From: Mycobacterium gordonae
GTDB lineage: Bacteria; Actinomycetota; Actinomycetes; Mycobacteriales; Mycobacteriaceae
DNA: 64,000 nt
NCBI RefSeq assembly: GCF_017086405.1
Contig: NZ_CP070973.1
Coordinates: 1,364,001-1,428,000 of the forward strand
Direction of reading: 5' to 3'
Shown here: positions 56,470 to 64,000 of the stretch, in pieces
How positions within the stretch are numbered: position 1 is the first letter of the stretch
Layout: each line of letters opens with the position of its first letter
Notes under the pieces: model-generated
What the model was told of the DNA's origin: nothing
Databases searched by the model: none
What the model saw: only the letters and a program-made list of their open reading frames with translations
Program-made: the position numbers and the translations under genes

Positions 56470-57357
56470 TCAACTGACGAGCGCCAGTGGCGCCCCGCTG
56501 ATGACGCGGCTGCGCTGCCCGTACACATCGACGGGCAAGTCGCCCATCAGGGTGATCCGGTTCATCAGCCGGTACTGGTCGTCGTAGTCGTCGACGGCAC
56601 GGTGCTGGGTGGCCCGGTTATCCCAGATGGCCACGTCGCCAGACTCCCAGTTCCAACGAATAGTGTTCTCCGGCACGGTGATCCGGTTCTGCAGCAGTTC
56701 GAACAGGGCGCTGGATTCACGGCTGTCCAGGCCGACGAAGCTGCGCACGAAGTCGCCGGCCACCAGGGTCCGTTCCCCGGTTTCGGGGTGTACCCGCACC
56801 ACGGGGTGTTCGGTCTGGAAGTCGGTCATCTCGAACGCCTGCCGGAACGCGCGCTGCAGGTCGGTCATCTGCTCGGTCTTGACGTAGTCGTAGCGGTTGG
56901 TGTGCACCGCCCACAGGTTGTCGACCAGACACTTCAGCGGCTCAGGCAGTTCTTCGTACGCGGTCGCGGTGTTGGCCCATAGGGTCGAACCGCCGTAGGT
57001 GGGCAGGGTGACCGCGCGCAGGATCGATGCCGCGGGGTAGTTGGCCGCGAACGTGACGTCGGTGTGCCAGCGGTTGGCCTTGCCGAGCTCGGAATTGATC
57101 GGGGTGATGACCGGGGCGTCCGGGGCCAACGCGGTGGCCGCCGGATGGCCGATCGGAGTGCCGAGCAGCGCCGCGAATGCGAGTTGCTGCTGGTCGTCGA
57201 GGTGATGCTGGTTGCGGAAGAAGATCACCTTGTGGGCCAGCAGCGCCGCGCGGATCTCATCCACCGCTTCGGGGGCGAGGTCGCCGCCCAGCCGAACGCC
57301 ACTGATCTCCGCGCCGATGCGGCTGCCCAGCTTGCGCACTGATGTCAGGTTTGTCAT
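56470..57357 (-). CDS. TauD/TfdA-type Fe(II)/2-oxoglutarate dioxygenase (Rv3406-like), copy 1
   Basis: A 295-residue alkylsulfatase-type dioxygenase like Rv3406, which releases sulfite from alkyl sulfates using 2-oxoglutarate. The iron ligands are His and Asp in [16 protein letters not shown] and the late His in [16 protein letters not shown], where the arginine binds 2-oxoglutarate. [14 protein letters not shown] and [21 protein letters not shown] are conserved. The promoter region holds two 16-bp palindromes (57383 and 57411). Strong similarity to the next gene shows a tandem duplication. Confidence 0.93.
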   Translation of the reverse strand: MTNLTSVRKLGSRIGAEISGVRLGGDLAPEAVDEIRAALLAHKVIFFRNQHHLDDQQQLAFAALLGTPIGHPAATALAPDAPVITPINSELGKANRWHTDVTFAANYPAASILRAVTLPTYGGSTLWANTATAYEELPEPLKCLVDNLWAVHTNRYDYVKTEQMTDLQRAFRQAFEMTDFQTEHPVVRVHPETGERTLVAGDFVRSFVGLDSRESSALFELLQNRITVPENTIRWNWESGDVAIWDNRATQHRAVDDYDDQYRLMNRITLMGDLPVDVYGQRSRVISGAPLALVS

Positions 57358-57382
57358 CGCTGTTCCTTTACGGAAGAGGGGT

Positions 57383-57398
57383 GTAGTCAGTTGACTAC
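57383..57398. promoter_or_regulatory. TetR operator, site 1
   Basis: GTAGTCAGTTGACTAC, perfect 7-bp arms around GT, lies 26 nt upstream of the first dioxygenase ATG. It is identical to the site at 58351 beside the tetR gene. Binding by that TetR is inferred from the repeats. Confidence 0.8.
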
Positions 57399-57410
57399 TT
57401 GTCGCTGAGT

Positions 57411-57426
57411 GTAGTCAACTGACTAC
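57411..57426. promoter_or_regulatory. TetR operator, site 2 (overlaps a stop codon)
   Basis: GTAGTCAACTGACTAC has perfect 7-bp arms around AC. It covers the TAG stop codon (57423-57425) of the upstream dioxygenase, so it is partly coding. It is centred 28 bp from site 1, close to three helical turns. Confidence 0.75.
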
Positions 57427-58319
57427 GCAACGGCAAGGGGAGTGCCGCTGATCACCCGACTGCGCTCCCCGCGGGCATTGACCGGCACATCGCCGAGCAG
57501 GGTGACCCGGTGCATCAGGCGATGCTGGTCGTCGTAGTCGTCGACGGCGCGGTGCTGGGTGGCGCGGTTGTCCCAGATGGCCACGTCGCCGGGCTCCCAA
57601 CTCCAGCGAATCGTGTTCTCCGGTTGGGTAATTCGACGCTGCAGCAACTCGAATAGCACGTCGGAGTCGTGCGGGTCCAGCCCGACGAAGCTGCGGACGA
57701 AGTTGCCGGCCAGCAGGGTGCGTTCACCGGTTTCCGGGTGCACCCGCAGCACCGGATGCTCGGTGCGGAAGTCGGGCTGCTGGAACCCGGTCACCATCGC
57801 CCGTTGGGCGTTGCTCAACGATTGCAAGTCGGATTCGCTGATCGTGTAGTCGAACTTGTTGGTGTGCAGCCCCCACAGGTTTTCGACCAGGTGGGCCAGC
57901 GGTTCGGGCAGGGCCGCATAGGCCGTGGCGGTGTTGGCCCACAACGTCGTCCCGCCGTAGTCGGGCAGGGTGATCGCGCGCAGGATCGAGGCCGCCGGCG
58001 GGTTGGCGGCGAACGTCATGTCGGTGTGCCAGGCCGTCGCCTTGCCCCATTCGGAATTGATCGGCGTGATGATTGGGCCCTTCGCGCCGAAAGCTGAGGC
58101 GGCCGGGTGGCCGACCGGGGTACCGAGCAGTTCGGCGAAAGCGAGTTGCCCGTCGTCATCGAGGTGCTGCTGACCGCGGAAGAAGATCACCTTGTGGGCC
58201 AGCAGCGCCTGGTGAATCTCGTCGACCGTGCCCTGGTTTAGATCACCGCCCAGGTGCACTCCGTCGACGCGGGCGCCGATCCGGCTGCTCAGCTTGGTGA
58301 CGGTAACCGCATGTGTCAT
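57423..58319 (-). CDS. TauD/TfdA-type Fe(II)/2-oxoglutarate dioxygenase (Rv3406-like), copy 2
   Basis: A 298-residue paralogue of the downstream gene with the same iron and 2-oxoglutarate residues ([32 protein letters not shown]). It is immediately downstream of the divergent tetR promoter region. Both copies keep active-site residues, so both are probably functional with different substrate preferences. The stop codon lies within an operator of the downstream copy. M. tuberculosis has one gene here (Rv3406, from memory). Confidence 0.93.
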   Translation of the reverse strand: MTHAVTVTKLSSRIGARVDGVHLGGDLNQGTVDEIHQALLAHKVIFFRGQQHLDDDGQLAFAELLGTPVGHPAASAFGAKGPIITPINSEWGKATAWHTDMTFAANPPAASILRAITLPDYGGTTLWANTATAYAALPEPLAHLVENLWGLHTNKFDYTISESDLQSLSNAQRAMVTGFQQPDFRTEHPVLRVHPETGERTLLAGNFVRSFVGLDPHDSDVLFELLQRRITQPENTIRWSWEPGDVAIWDNRATQHRAVDDYDDQHRLMHRVTLLGDVPVNARGERSRVISGTPLAVA

Positions 58320-58350
58320 GTTCGATGTTCCCTTTTCGACGCAGCCTGGT

Positions 58351-58366
58351 GTAGTCAGTTGACTAC
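58351..58366. promoter_or_regulatory. TetR operator, site 3
   Basis: GTAGTCAGTTGACTAC is identical to site 1. It lies 31 nt upstream of the copy 2 dioxygenase ATG and 17 nt upstream of the divergent tetR GTG, so it can control both genes. Confidence 0.82.
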
Positions 58367-58375
58367 CACGTTAAC

Positions 58376-58391
58376 GTAGACACGTGACTAC
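58376..58391. promoter_or_regulatory. TetR operator, site 4 (overlaps the tetR start)
   Basis: GTAGACACGTGACTAC keeps both 7-bp arms with one mismatch around CG. It covers the tetR GTG start (58384), consistent with autoregulation. Centred 25 bp from site 3. Confidence 0.7.
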
Positions 58392-58953
58392 ACGGGCGAC
58401 AAGCGTTTCGCGCGGCGCGATTCCCACCGGCCGGGAAGAGGTGGCGGCCGCGGTGCTGGAGGCCGCCGCCGATCTGTTCGCCGAGCGGGGACCCGCCGCG
58501 ACCTCGATCCGCGACATCGCCTCTCGGTCAAAGGTGAACCACGGCTTGGTGTTTCGTCACTTCGGCGCCAAGGAGCAACTGGTCGGTGCGGTGCTCGACC
58601 ACCTGAGTGCGGCCACCATCGCGGCGCGGCAGCGCGGCGCTCCGGAGGCAGAACTGGAGCAGGCGGTAGAGCGGCACATGCGGGTGATCGCCCGCACGCT
58701 GCTGGACGGCTACCCGGTCGGGCAGCTGCAGACGCAGTTTCCCGGCATGGCCCAGCTGCTCGAGGTGGTTCGCCCGCAGTTTCCCGATGATCGCAGCGCG
58801 CGGCTGGCGGTAGCCAATGCCGCTGCGCTGCAATTCGGCTGGCGGTTGTTCGAGCCGTTTCTGCGGGCGTCGACCGGGCTGGACGACCTGCCCGACGCCG
58901 AGCTACGGGACTCCGTGATTGCCGAGTTGGCCCGCATGGTCAAACCGCACTGA
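58384..58953 (+). CDS. TetR-family repressor (Rv3405c-like)
   Basis: A 189-residue TetR regulator with an N-terminal helix-turn-helix (AADLFAERGPAATSIRDIASRSKVNHGLVFRHFGAKEQLVG). In M. tuberculosis the counterpart Rv3405c represses the divergent dioxygenase. Four palindromes of the same 16-bp type lie upstream of the two dioxygenase genes and at its own start. The GTG at 58384 lies inside operator 4; no Shine-Dalgarno is visible, so the mRNA may be leaderless. The ligand is unknown. Confidence 0.92.
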   Translation: MTTRATSVSRGAIPTGREEVAAAVLEAAADLFAERGPAATSIRDIASRSKVNHGLVFRHFGAKEQLVGAVLDHLSAATIAARQRGAPEAELEQAVERHMRVIARTLLDGYPVGQLQTQFPGMAQLLEVVRPQFPDDRSARLAVANAAALQFGWRLFEPFLRASTGLDDLPDAELRDSVIAELARMVKPH

Positions 58954-59048
58954 GCCGGCGGCCCACCGAGAACCGCGCTGCCTGCGGCGCAAGAATTCCG
59001 CAGGGATTTCCCAAAGATCCGGCGAGCGCTGCACCCGATCCTGTGCAC

Positions 59049-59684
59049 ATGACAACGAAGGCATCAAAGCAGTTGGGGCTCGCCGGCGCGCTGTTCGCGC
59101 TGGCCACCGCATCAGTAATTGCATTTCCCGCCGCGGCGCAAGCGAATCCGGGCAGCGGCGCCGGCCGGATGTACGGCGACCCCGCGGCGGCAGCACCGTT
59201 CTGGCGCCGCCAGCACGACAACATGGCCTGCGCAGAGGTCGCGGTGGCCGACGTGGTCGGTGAGATCACCGGCAACCAGCCCACCGAGGACGAGGTCAAG
59301 GCGGTGGCTGCGAACACCCCGAACTCGGCGGGGACCGGACCGATCTTCAACGGCAACGGCACCGATCCGTGGGACGTAGCGGTTCTGCTGGGGCACTACG
59401 GTATTCCGGCCGTCAGGGGCCAGTTCACCATCGGGACGCTGGCCCCGGAGTTGGGTGCGGGCCGCAAAGTGCTGGCCGCGGTCAACGGCCCGATTCTGTG
59501 GAATCAGGGTGGCGACCGTACCCACGAAAACCACTTCGTCGTCGTCACCGGCATCGACACCGGCGCAAATGTGGTCCACCTCAACGACCCCGGCGTCGAC
59601 AACGGCCGCGACGAGGTGGTTCCTTTCGCGGTCTTCGAAGCGTCGTGGGCCACCGGCGCCCACTTTGCCGTCATAGCCAAGTGA
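59049..59684 (+). CDS. Secreted C39-like protease-fold protein
   Basis: A 211-residue secreted protein. The signal peptide is about residues 1-34 (cleavage near AAQA-NPGS). The mature part looks like a C39-type papain fold: possible cysteine nucleophile in HDNMACAEVAVADVVGEITG, histidine in ENHFVVVTGID, Asn/Asp in VVHLNDPG. A C39 peptidase-like role at the envelope is inferred; activity is untested. ATG 59049 is preferred to GTG 59043. It converges on the GH65 gene. Confidence 0.75.
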   Translation: MTTKASKQLGLAGALFALATASVIAFPAAAQANPGSGAGRMYGDPAAAAPFWRRQHDNMACAEVAVADVVGEITGNQPTEDEVKAVAANTPNSAGTGPIFNGNGTDPWDVAVLLGHYGIPAVRGQFTIGTLAPELGAGRKVLAAVNGPILWNQGGDRTHENHFVVVTGIDTGANVVHLNDPGVDNGRDEVVPFAVFEASWATGAHFAVIAK

Positions 59685-59694
59685 CGGGTAGGCG

Positions 59695-62067
59695 TCAGCC
59701 CTGGCTCATCCGTATCAACGATCGCCGGTGAATCGGCTCGCGACCCGGCGGCTGCACCGGCGGGGGGAGTAGCGCCTCTCGGGTGCGCACCGCGATGGTC
59801 GACGGCTCCTCCGTGCTCAAGGTGACCTCCTCGCCGGCGTGCTGGATGGTCAGCTCGCCTTCGGGGCCGTCGCGCAACGTGTAGATCACGTTCTCGTGGT
59901 CGGCGTCCACCGTCAGGCGAAAACCACGCCAGCGCAACCGGAATCGCAGCCGGGAGATGCCGTCGGGCAGCTGCGGGTCGATCGACAGGACGCCCTCGTC
60001 GTCGCGGAGTCCACCGAAACCGGCGACCAGCGCGGTCCACGCCCCGGCCAGCGAGGCCATGTGCAGGCCGTCGCGGGTGTTGCGGTGCAGGTCCCGGAGG
60101 TCGATGAGTGCGGCCTCGTAGGCGTAGTCGTGGGCCAGCTCGAGGTGGCCGACCTCGGCGCACATCACCGCCTGGGTGCAGGCCGACAACGACGAGTCGC
60201 GAACCGTTCGCCGCTCGTAATAGTCGACGTTGCGGGCCTTCTGTTCGGGTGTGAACTCGTGGCTCTGCCACTGCATGGCCAGTACCAGGTCGGCCTGCTT
60301 GATGACCTGGGCGGGGTAGAGCCGAACGTAGGCCTCATGCATCAGCAGCGGGTAGGTGGCGTTGGTCTGGAAATCCCACTCGGCGAAGGTGGTGAACCCT
60401 TCGCACTGTTGGTGGACGCCCAGTTCCTCGTCGTAGGGGATGTGGGCCGCGTTGGCCGCGTCCCGCCAGGCGGCCATCTCCTCGGTGGTGACCCCGAGGG
60501 CACCGGCCTTGTCGGGATGACGCTTGGCGGCCTCGGCGGCGATGCGCAGGTTGTTGGCCGCCATCAAGTTAGTGAAGACGTTGTCCCGGACGATCGCGGT
60601 GTATTCGTCCGGGCCGGTGACCCCGTCCAGATGCCAGACGCCGTGCCGGTCATGGTGTCCCAGCGACATCCACAGCCGGGCGGTCTCGATCAGCACCGGC
60701 AGCCCGCATTCCTCTTCCAGGGAATCGTCGCCGGTGACGACCCGGTAGCGCTCGAAGGCCATCGCGATATCGGCGTTGATGTGCCAGCCGGCCGTGCCGG
60801 CTGGCCAGTATGCCGAGCACTCCTGACCACGGATGGTGCGCCACGGGAAAGCCGCGCCGTCCAGGCCCAGCTCAGCCGCCCGCTCCTTGGCCAGATCCAG
60901 CGTCGAAGCGCGCCAGCGCAGGGCGTCGGCGACCGCGTGCGGCACCGTGTAGGTGAGCACCGGCAGCACGAATCCCTCGGTGTCCCAGAAGGCGTGGCCG
61001 TCGTAGCCGGTCCCGGTGAGGCCCTTGCTGGGAATGGCCCGGCGCTCGGCGCGGGCACTGGCCTGCAGCAGGTGGAACATCCCGAACCGCACCGCCTGCT
61101 GGCTTTCGGGATCTCCCTCCACTTCCACGTCGGCCGCGTCCCAGAACAGGTCGAGGTAAGCGCGCTGCCCGTCGAGCAGGCCCTGCCAGCCGCTGTAGCG
61201 GGCGCTGGACAGCGCCGCGGCGGCCTGGTCCCGCAGCCCCGGACGCGACCGCAGGCTGGACCAGCCGTAGGCCAGGTACTTGACGATGCGCAATTTCTGC
61301 CCGGGTCGCAGACCGCAGATCACCGTGGTGCGGGCCAGGTCGGCGCGGACGTCGGTGCTGATCTCGCAGCGGCCCGGTACCTCGACCTCATGATCCATCG
61401 CGGCGGCCATCATTAGCGCGCTGCTCCGTGTCCGGTGCATGAGAAGTGCTCTGCCCTCGGTGATTTCGTGATCGACGGCCTCCAGCGGATTCTCCAGGAT
61501 GGCCGAGACCCGGGGGTCGTCGGAGGTCTGCGGCTGGTCCTCGTTGGTGACCAGTTCGGACTGCACAGTGACGCGGGAGAAGTCGTCGATGGCTTCGACC
61601 ACGTACTCGATGGCCGCGACGCTGCGGTGCAACAACGACACCAGCCGGGTGGAGGTGACCTTGACCTGCTTGCCGGTGGGGGAGCGCCAGTGCGCGCAGC
61701 GGGTCAACGTTCCGGCACGCAGATCGAGAATGCGTTCGTGGTCCAGCAATTCGCCGTAGCGGACGTCGAACGGCTCGTCGTCGACCATTAACCGGATGAT
61801 CTTCCCGTTGGTTACGTCGACGACGGTCTGACCGGCTTCGGGGTAGCCGTAGCCGGCTTCGGCGTAGGGCAGCGGGCGGATCTCGTAGAACGAGTTCAGA
61901 TAGGTCCCGGGTAGTCCGTAGGGTTCGCCCTCGTCGAGGTTGCCGCGTAATCCGATGTGCCCGTTGGACAATGCAAACAACGACTCCGACTGGGCCAGCA
62001 GGTTCAGATTGAGTCGGGTCTCGCGGATCTGCCACGGCTCAACCGGAAACGCTTCCTCAGAAATCAT
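59695..62067 (-). CDS. Glycoside hydrolase family 65 phosphorylase (Rv3401-like)
   Basis: A 790-residue GH65 enzyme, the family of trehalose, maltose and kojibiose phosphorylases. The N-terminal beta-sandwich (about residues 1-280) contains [23 protein letters not shown]. The catalytic barrel contains [20 protein letters not shown] and the general acid Glu in [16 protein letters not shown]. The substrate cannot be set from sequence. The ATG overlaps the stop of the beta-phosphoglucomutase gene (ATGA), so the phosphorylase product beta-glucose-1-phosphate is likely handed on. Confidence 0.93.
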   Translation of the reverse strand: MISEEAFPVEPWQIRETRLNLNLLAQSESLFALSNGHIGLRGNLDEGEPYGLPGTYLNSFYEIRPLPYAEAGYGYPEAGQTVVDVTNGKIIRLMVDDEPFDVRYGELLDHERILDLRAGTLTRCAHWRSPTGKQVKVTSTRLVSLLHRSVAAIEYVVEAIDDFSRVTVQSELVTNEDQPQTSDDPRVSAILENPLEAVDHEITEGRALLMHRTRSSALMMAAAMDHEVEVPGRCEISTDVRADLARTTVICGLRPGQKLRIVKYLAYGWSSLRSRPGLRDQAAAALSSARYSGWQGLLDGQRAYLDLFWDAADVEVEGDPESQQAVRFGMFHLLQASARAERRAIPSKGLTGTGYDGHAFWDTEGFVLPVLTYTVPHAVADALRWRASTLDLAKERAAELGLDGAAFPWRTIRGQECSAYWPAGTAGWHINADIAMAFERYRVVTGDDSLEEECGLPVLIETARLWMSLGHHDRHGVWHLDGVTGPDEYTAIVRDNVFTNLMAANNLRIAAEAAKRHPDKAGALGVTTEEMAAWRDAANAAHIPYDEELGVHQQCEGFTTFAEWDFQTNATYPLLMHEAYVRLYPAQVIKQADLVLAMQWQSHEFTPEQKARNVDYYERRTVRDSSLSACTQAVMCAEVGHLELAHDYAYEAALIDLRDLHRNTRDGLHMASLAGAWTALVAGFGGLRDDEGVLSIDPQLPDGISRLRFRLRWRGFRLTVDADHENVIYTLRDGPEGELTIQHAGEEVTLSTEEPSTIAVRTREALLPPPVQPPGREPIHRRSLIRMSQG

Positions 62068-62834
62068 GTCGTTGTTTCTCCGCCATCGTCGTTGAGCAGT
62101 TCGGCTAGATCGGTCACCACCACGTCGGCACCGTTGTCGCGCAGTTCACCGGCTTGACCGACCCGGTCGACACCCACCACGAGTCCGAAGTTACCGGCCC
62201 GGCCGGCCTGCACCCCGGAGATTGCGTCCTCGAACACCGCGGCGGCCCCCGGCTCGACGTCCAGCAGCTGTGCCCCGCGCAGGTACGAGTCCGGGGCCGG
62301 CTTGCCGGCGATGTTCTCCTCGCGCAACGTCACCCCGTCCACCCGCTGCTGGACGAATTGGTCCAACCCGGTGATCTCCAGCACGTCGCGGGTATTGGCG
62401 CTCGACGACACGACCGCGATCTTGAGCCCCGCCGCCTCGACCGCCTCCAGATAGCGACGCGACCCGTCGAACACCTCAATGCCTTCTTTGTGCAGAACCG
62501 CTTGGAAGGCATCGTTTTTCCGGGTGCCCAGGCCGTACACGGTGTCCGTGTCGGGTGGATCGTCGGGGCCGCCGTCGGGCAGGTCGATGCCTCGGCTCTG
62601 CAGGAATGACCGGACGCCGTCTTCGCGCTTCTTGCCGTCGACGTACCGGCGGTAGTCGGTGGCCGGATCGAACGGGACGAATTCTTCGCCCGTCCGCTCG
62701 GCGCGCTGCTTGAGGAACGAGTCGAACATCTCCTTCCATGCCTTGGTGTGGACGCTCGCGGTGTCGGTGAGCACACCGTCGAGGTCGAACAGGCAGGCGT
62801 GCACTTCCTCTGGCAGGCCGAGCGCGGATACCAC
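62064..62834 (-). CDS. Beta-phosphoglucomutase-type HAD hydrolase (Rv3400-like)
   Basis: A 256-residue HAD-superfamily enzyme. The aspartate nucleophile motif is [20 protein letters not shown], followed by [31 protein letters not shown] and [21 protein letters not shown] at the nucleophile and the cap domain fit beta-phosphoglucomutase, converting beta-glucose-1-phosphate to glucose-6-phosphate. The GTG at 62834 begins [15 protein letters not shown]; a longer frame to 62912 lacks homology. It overlaps the GH65 gene by 4 nt. Confidence 0.9.
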   Translation of the reverse strand: MVSALGLPEEVHACLFDLDGVLTDTASVHTKAWKEMFDSFLKQRAERTGEEFVPFDPATDYRRYVDGKKREDGVRSFLQSRGIDLPDGGPDDPPDTDTVYGLGTRKNDAFQAVLHKEGIEVFDGSRRYLEAVEAAGLKIAVVSSSANTRDVLEITGLDQFVQQRVDGVTLREENIAGKPAPDSYLRGAQLLDVEPGAAAVFEDAISGVQAGRAGNFGLVVGVDRVGQAGELRDNGADVVVTDLAELLNDDGGETTT

Positions 62835-62913
62835 TGGCAAAACCCGCTTCCATGTAGTTGGCGATGTAGTGGGCAACACCCCTGAACATGCCCGGTGCGG
62901 TGCCGGCGGCAAA

Positions 62914-63312
62914 CTATGAATCTACCAAGCCGTGTTTGCGGGCCACTTCCTCAAAACTGCTCCGCACCGCGAGGATCTGCTGGGCATTCAGTGCTGGAGT
63001 TATGTGCAATAGCTTCTCGGTAATTGTCTGGCGGAATTCTTCGGGCGAAAGCACGTCGAAATATTCGTCGCCGGCCACTGACGGATCGTCGTCAACGGGC
63101 GTGGAGACGTTCGACAAACGTACTTCCCGGGCGAATTTCCCTCGATTTCCCTCGTCAATCTCAAAAGACACCTGGGCCCCGCGGACCGCGCGGTTCTTCT
63201 CGATCTCTAGGTCGTTGACGTGCAGGAACACATCTTCACCACCGATATCGGGTGTGATGAACCCATAACCTCGCACACCGTCGAACCGCACAATTCTGCC
63301 CGTGACCCGCAC
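62914..63312 (-). CDS. Cold-shock-domain protein with C-terminal extension
   Basis: A 132-residue protein. The N-terminal cold-shock domain (about residues 1-66) has [32 protein letters not shown], with RNP-1-like GYGFI and RNP-2-like VFLHV intact for nucleic-acid binding. A helical C-terminal half of unknown role follows ([20 protein letters not shown]). The start is GTG 63312 (RVTGRIVRF); no strong ribosome site is seen. Probably monocistronic. Confidence 0.85.
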   Translation of the reverse strand: MRVTGRIVRFDGVRGYGFITPDIGGEDVFLHVNDLEIEKNRAVRGAQVSFEIDEGNRGKFAREVRLSNVSTPVDDDPSVAGDEYFDVLSPEEFRQTITEKLLHITPALNAQQILAVRSSFEEVARKHGLVDS

Positions 63313-63537
63313 CCGTTTAGCCCCTGCTCGCTCCGTCGTCTACTCCGGCGATCATACCGCCGGACACCGATCGGACGAGGCTGGGTCGATTCGAAGCAAG
63401 CGGGCCGAAATTGGCGTCAACTGAGCTGCTGCGGCGTCAGGTTCCGGCCACGGTCAGCGACTGCAACGGCGAGCGGTCAAAGTGGACATCGTTTCGCCGG
63501 AGGCCGTCGGCGCGGCTGTGCCTGCGCGCCGAACCCT

Positions 63538-64000
63538 CTACAGGAGGCCGGTGAAATCGGCCACGATCGACTTGGCCGCACTGTAGTAGGCGTAGGCGAG
63601 GAAGAAGCTCAGGAAGGTGAGCAATCCGGTGTCCGCGGCGATCGGATATCCGATCGCGTTGATGATGCCCGCCGGATCCCCCTCGACGGCTTGCCCGATG
63701 CCGTCCAGGAACAGGTTCACGTCGTAGGACGGCAGTGAAACGGCGATAGCGGTCAGGGTGTCCAAGGTCGGCAGCAGCGTCGAGTAGGCCGAGGCCGCGG
63801 CACTCGTGGCGGCGGTGGTGATGTCGGTGTTGGCAGTCTGCAGGCCATGGATGACGCTGTCGACCGTTGGCGGCGCGAACCCCGGCAAACTCACCTGCGG
63901 GAATCCTGTGGCGGGCATGCCCGGTAGCGACGGTGGGTGCCAGAGGCGGAGATCGGCGGAGGCATCGTTAGTGCCTTGCTGGGTTCCGCTGACCAGGGCG
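63538..64000 (-). CDS. PE-PPE-domain-type protein, 3' end (runs off the window)
   Basis: The frame is open from the right window edge to the stop at 63538; about 153 C-terminal residues are visible. The stretch SLPSYDVNLFLDGIGQAVEGDPAGIINAIGYPIAADTGLLTFL resembles the C-terminal end of PE-PPE-domain (PF08237) alpha/beta-hydrolase-like proteins. An ATG at 63918 is internal, as coding quality continues upstream (ALVSGTQQGTNDASADL). The identity of the N-terminal domain is outside the window. Confidence 0.55.
   Translation of the reverse strand, partial: ALVSGTQQGTNDASADLRLWHPPSLPGMPATGFPQVSLPGFAPPTVDSVIHGLQTANTDITTAATSAAASAYSTLLPTLDTLTAIAVSLPSYDVNLFLDGIGQAVEGDPAGIINAIGYPIAADTGLLTFLSFFLAYAYYSAAKSIVADFTGLL

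Overview
The window is high-GC actinobacterial DNA, about two thirds G+C by eye. It almost certainly comes from a slow-growing, non-tuberculous Mycobacterium. The evidence is two PE_PGRS genes, a PE-PPE pair, two further PPE genes, whiB3, sigD with its anti-sigma factor, guaB2/guaB3, choD and a His-tailed groEL1. Outside the insertions, gene order follows the M. tuberculosis Rv3436c-to-Rv3400 block, recalled from memory rather than computed. Several genes have no counterpart at these positions in M. tuberculosis, so it is not a tuberculosis-complex strain.

Layout. (1) 1-6.5 kb: 3' part of glmS, two tandem DUF4436-type membrane proteins plus an internally deleted third copy, a rhomboid-like membrane protein, nnr and gadB. 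(2) 6.7-15.4 kb: two PE_PGRS genes in tandem. The first is broken by three successive -1 shifts, and a possible IS5-type transposase scrap lies between the two. (3) 15.4-22.5 kb: alr, an alpha/beta hydrolase, tsaE-tsaB-rimI-tsaD (t6A tRNA modification plus N-acetylation, with overlapping start/stop codons), then the CIRCE-controlled groES-groEL1 operon and a strong terminator.

(4) 22.6-43.9 kb: an approximately 21-kb accessory segment between groEL1 and whiB3, neighbours in M. tuberculosis. It holds an ECF42-type sigma factor with its DGPF partner, a WS/DGAT acyltransferase, a PucR-type regulator next to a cupin dioxygenase, and a PE-PPE-MFS operon divergent from a second PucR-type regulator. 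It also holds an N-acyl-D-amino-acid deacylase operon divergent from a YtcJ-like amidohydrolase, a SodC-like lipoprotein that has lost its metal ligands, a second GlnA1-like glutamine synthetase, a two-RCK potassium channel, an F420-type LLM oxidoreductase and a peroxiredoxin-like protein. The PE-PPE-MFS promoter region and the deacylase promoter region share a 77-nt block (58/77 identical, ungapped). This suggests one PucR-controlled regulon linking envelope transport to amide hydrolysis.

(5) 43.9-54.7 kb: whiB3, two PPE genes (one with a 54-bp tandem-repeat array), a split Rv3415c-like gene, sigD-rsdA, a DUF5319 gene, guaB2 and guaB3. (6) 54.7-64 kb: choD, two tandem TauD/TfdA dioxygenases each preceded by paired palindromes matching a TetR operator, the divergent tetR gene, a secreted C39-like protein, a GH65 phosphorylase/beta-phosphoglucomutase pair, a cold-shock-domain protein and the 3' end of a PE-PPE-domain gene running off the window.

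Functional assignments are from sequence motifs and recalled family knowledge; no searches were run.
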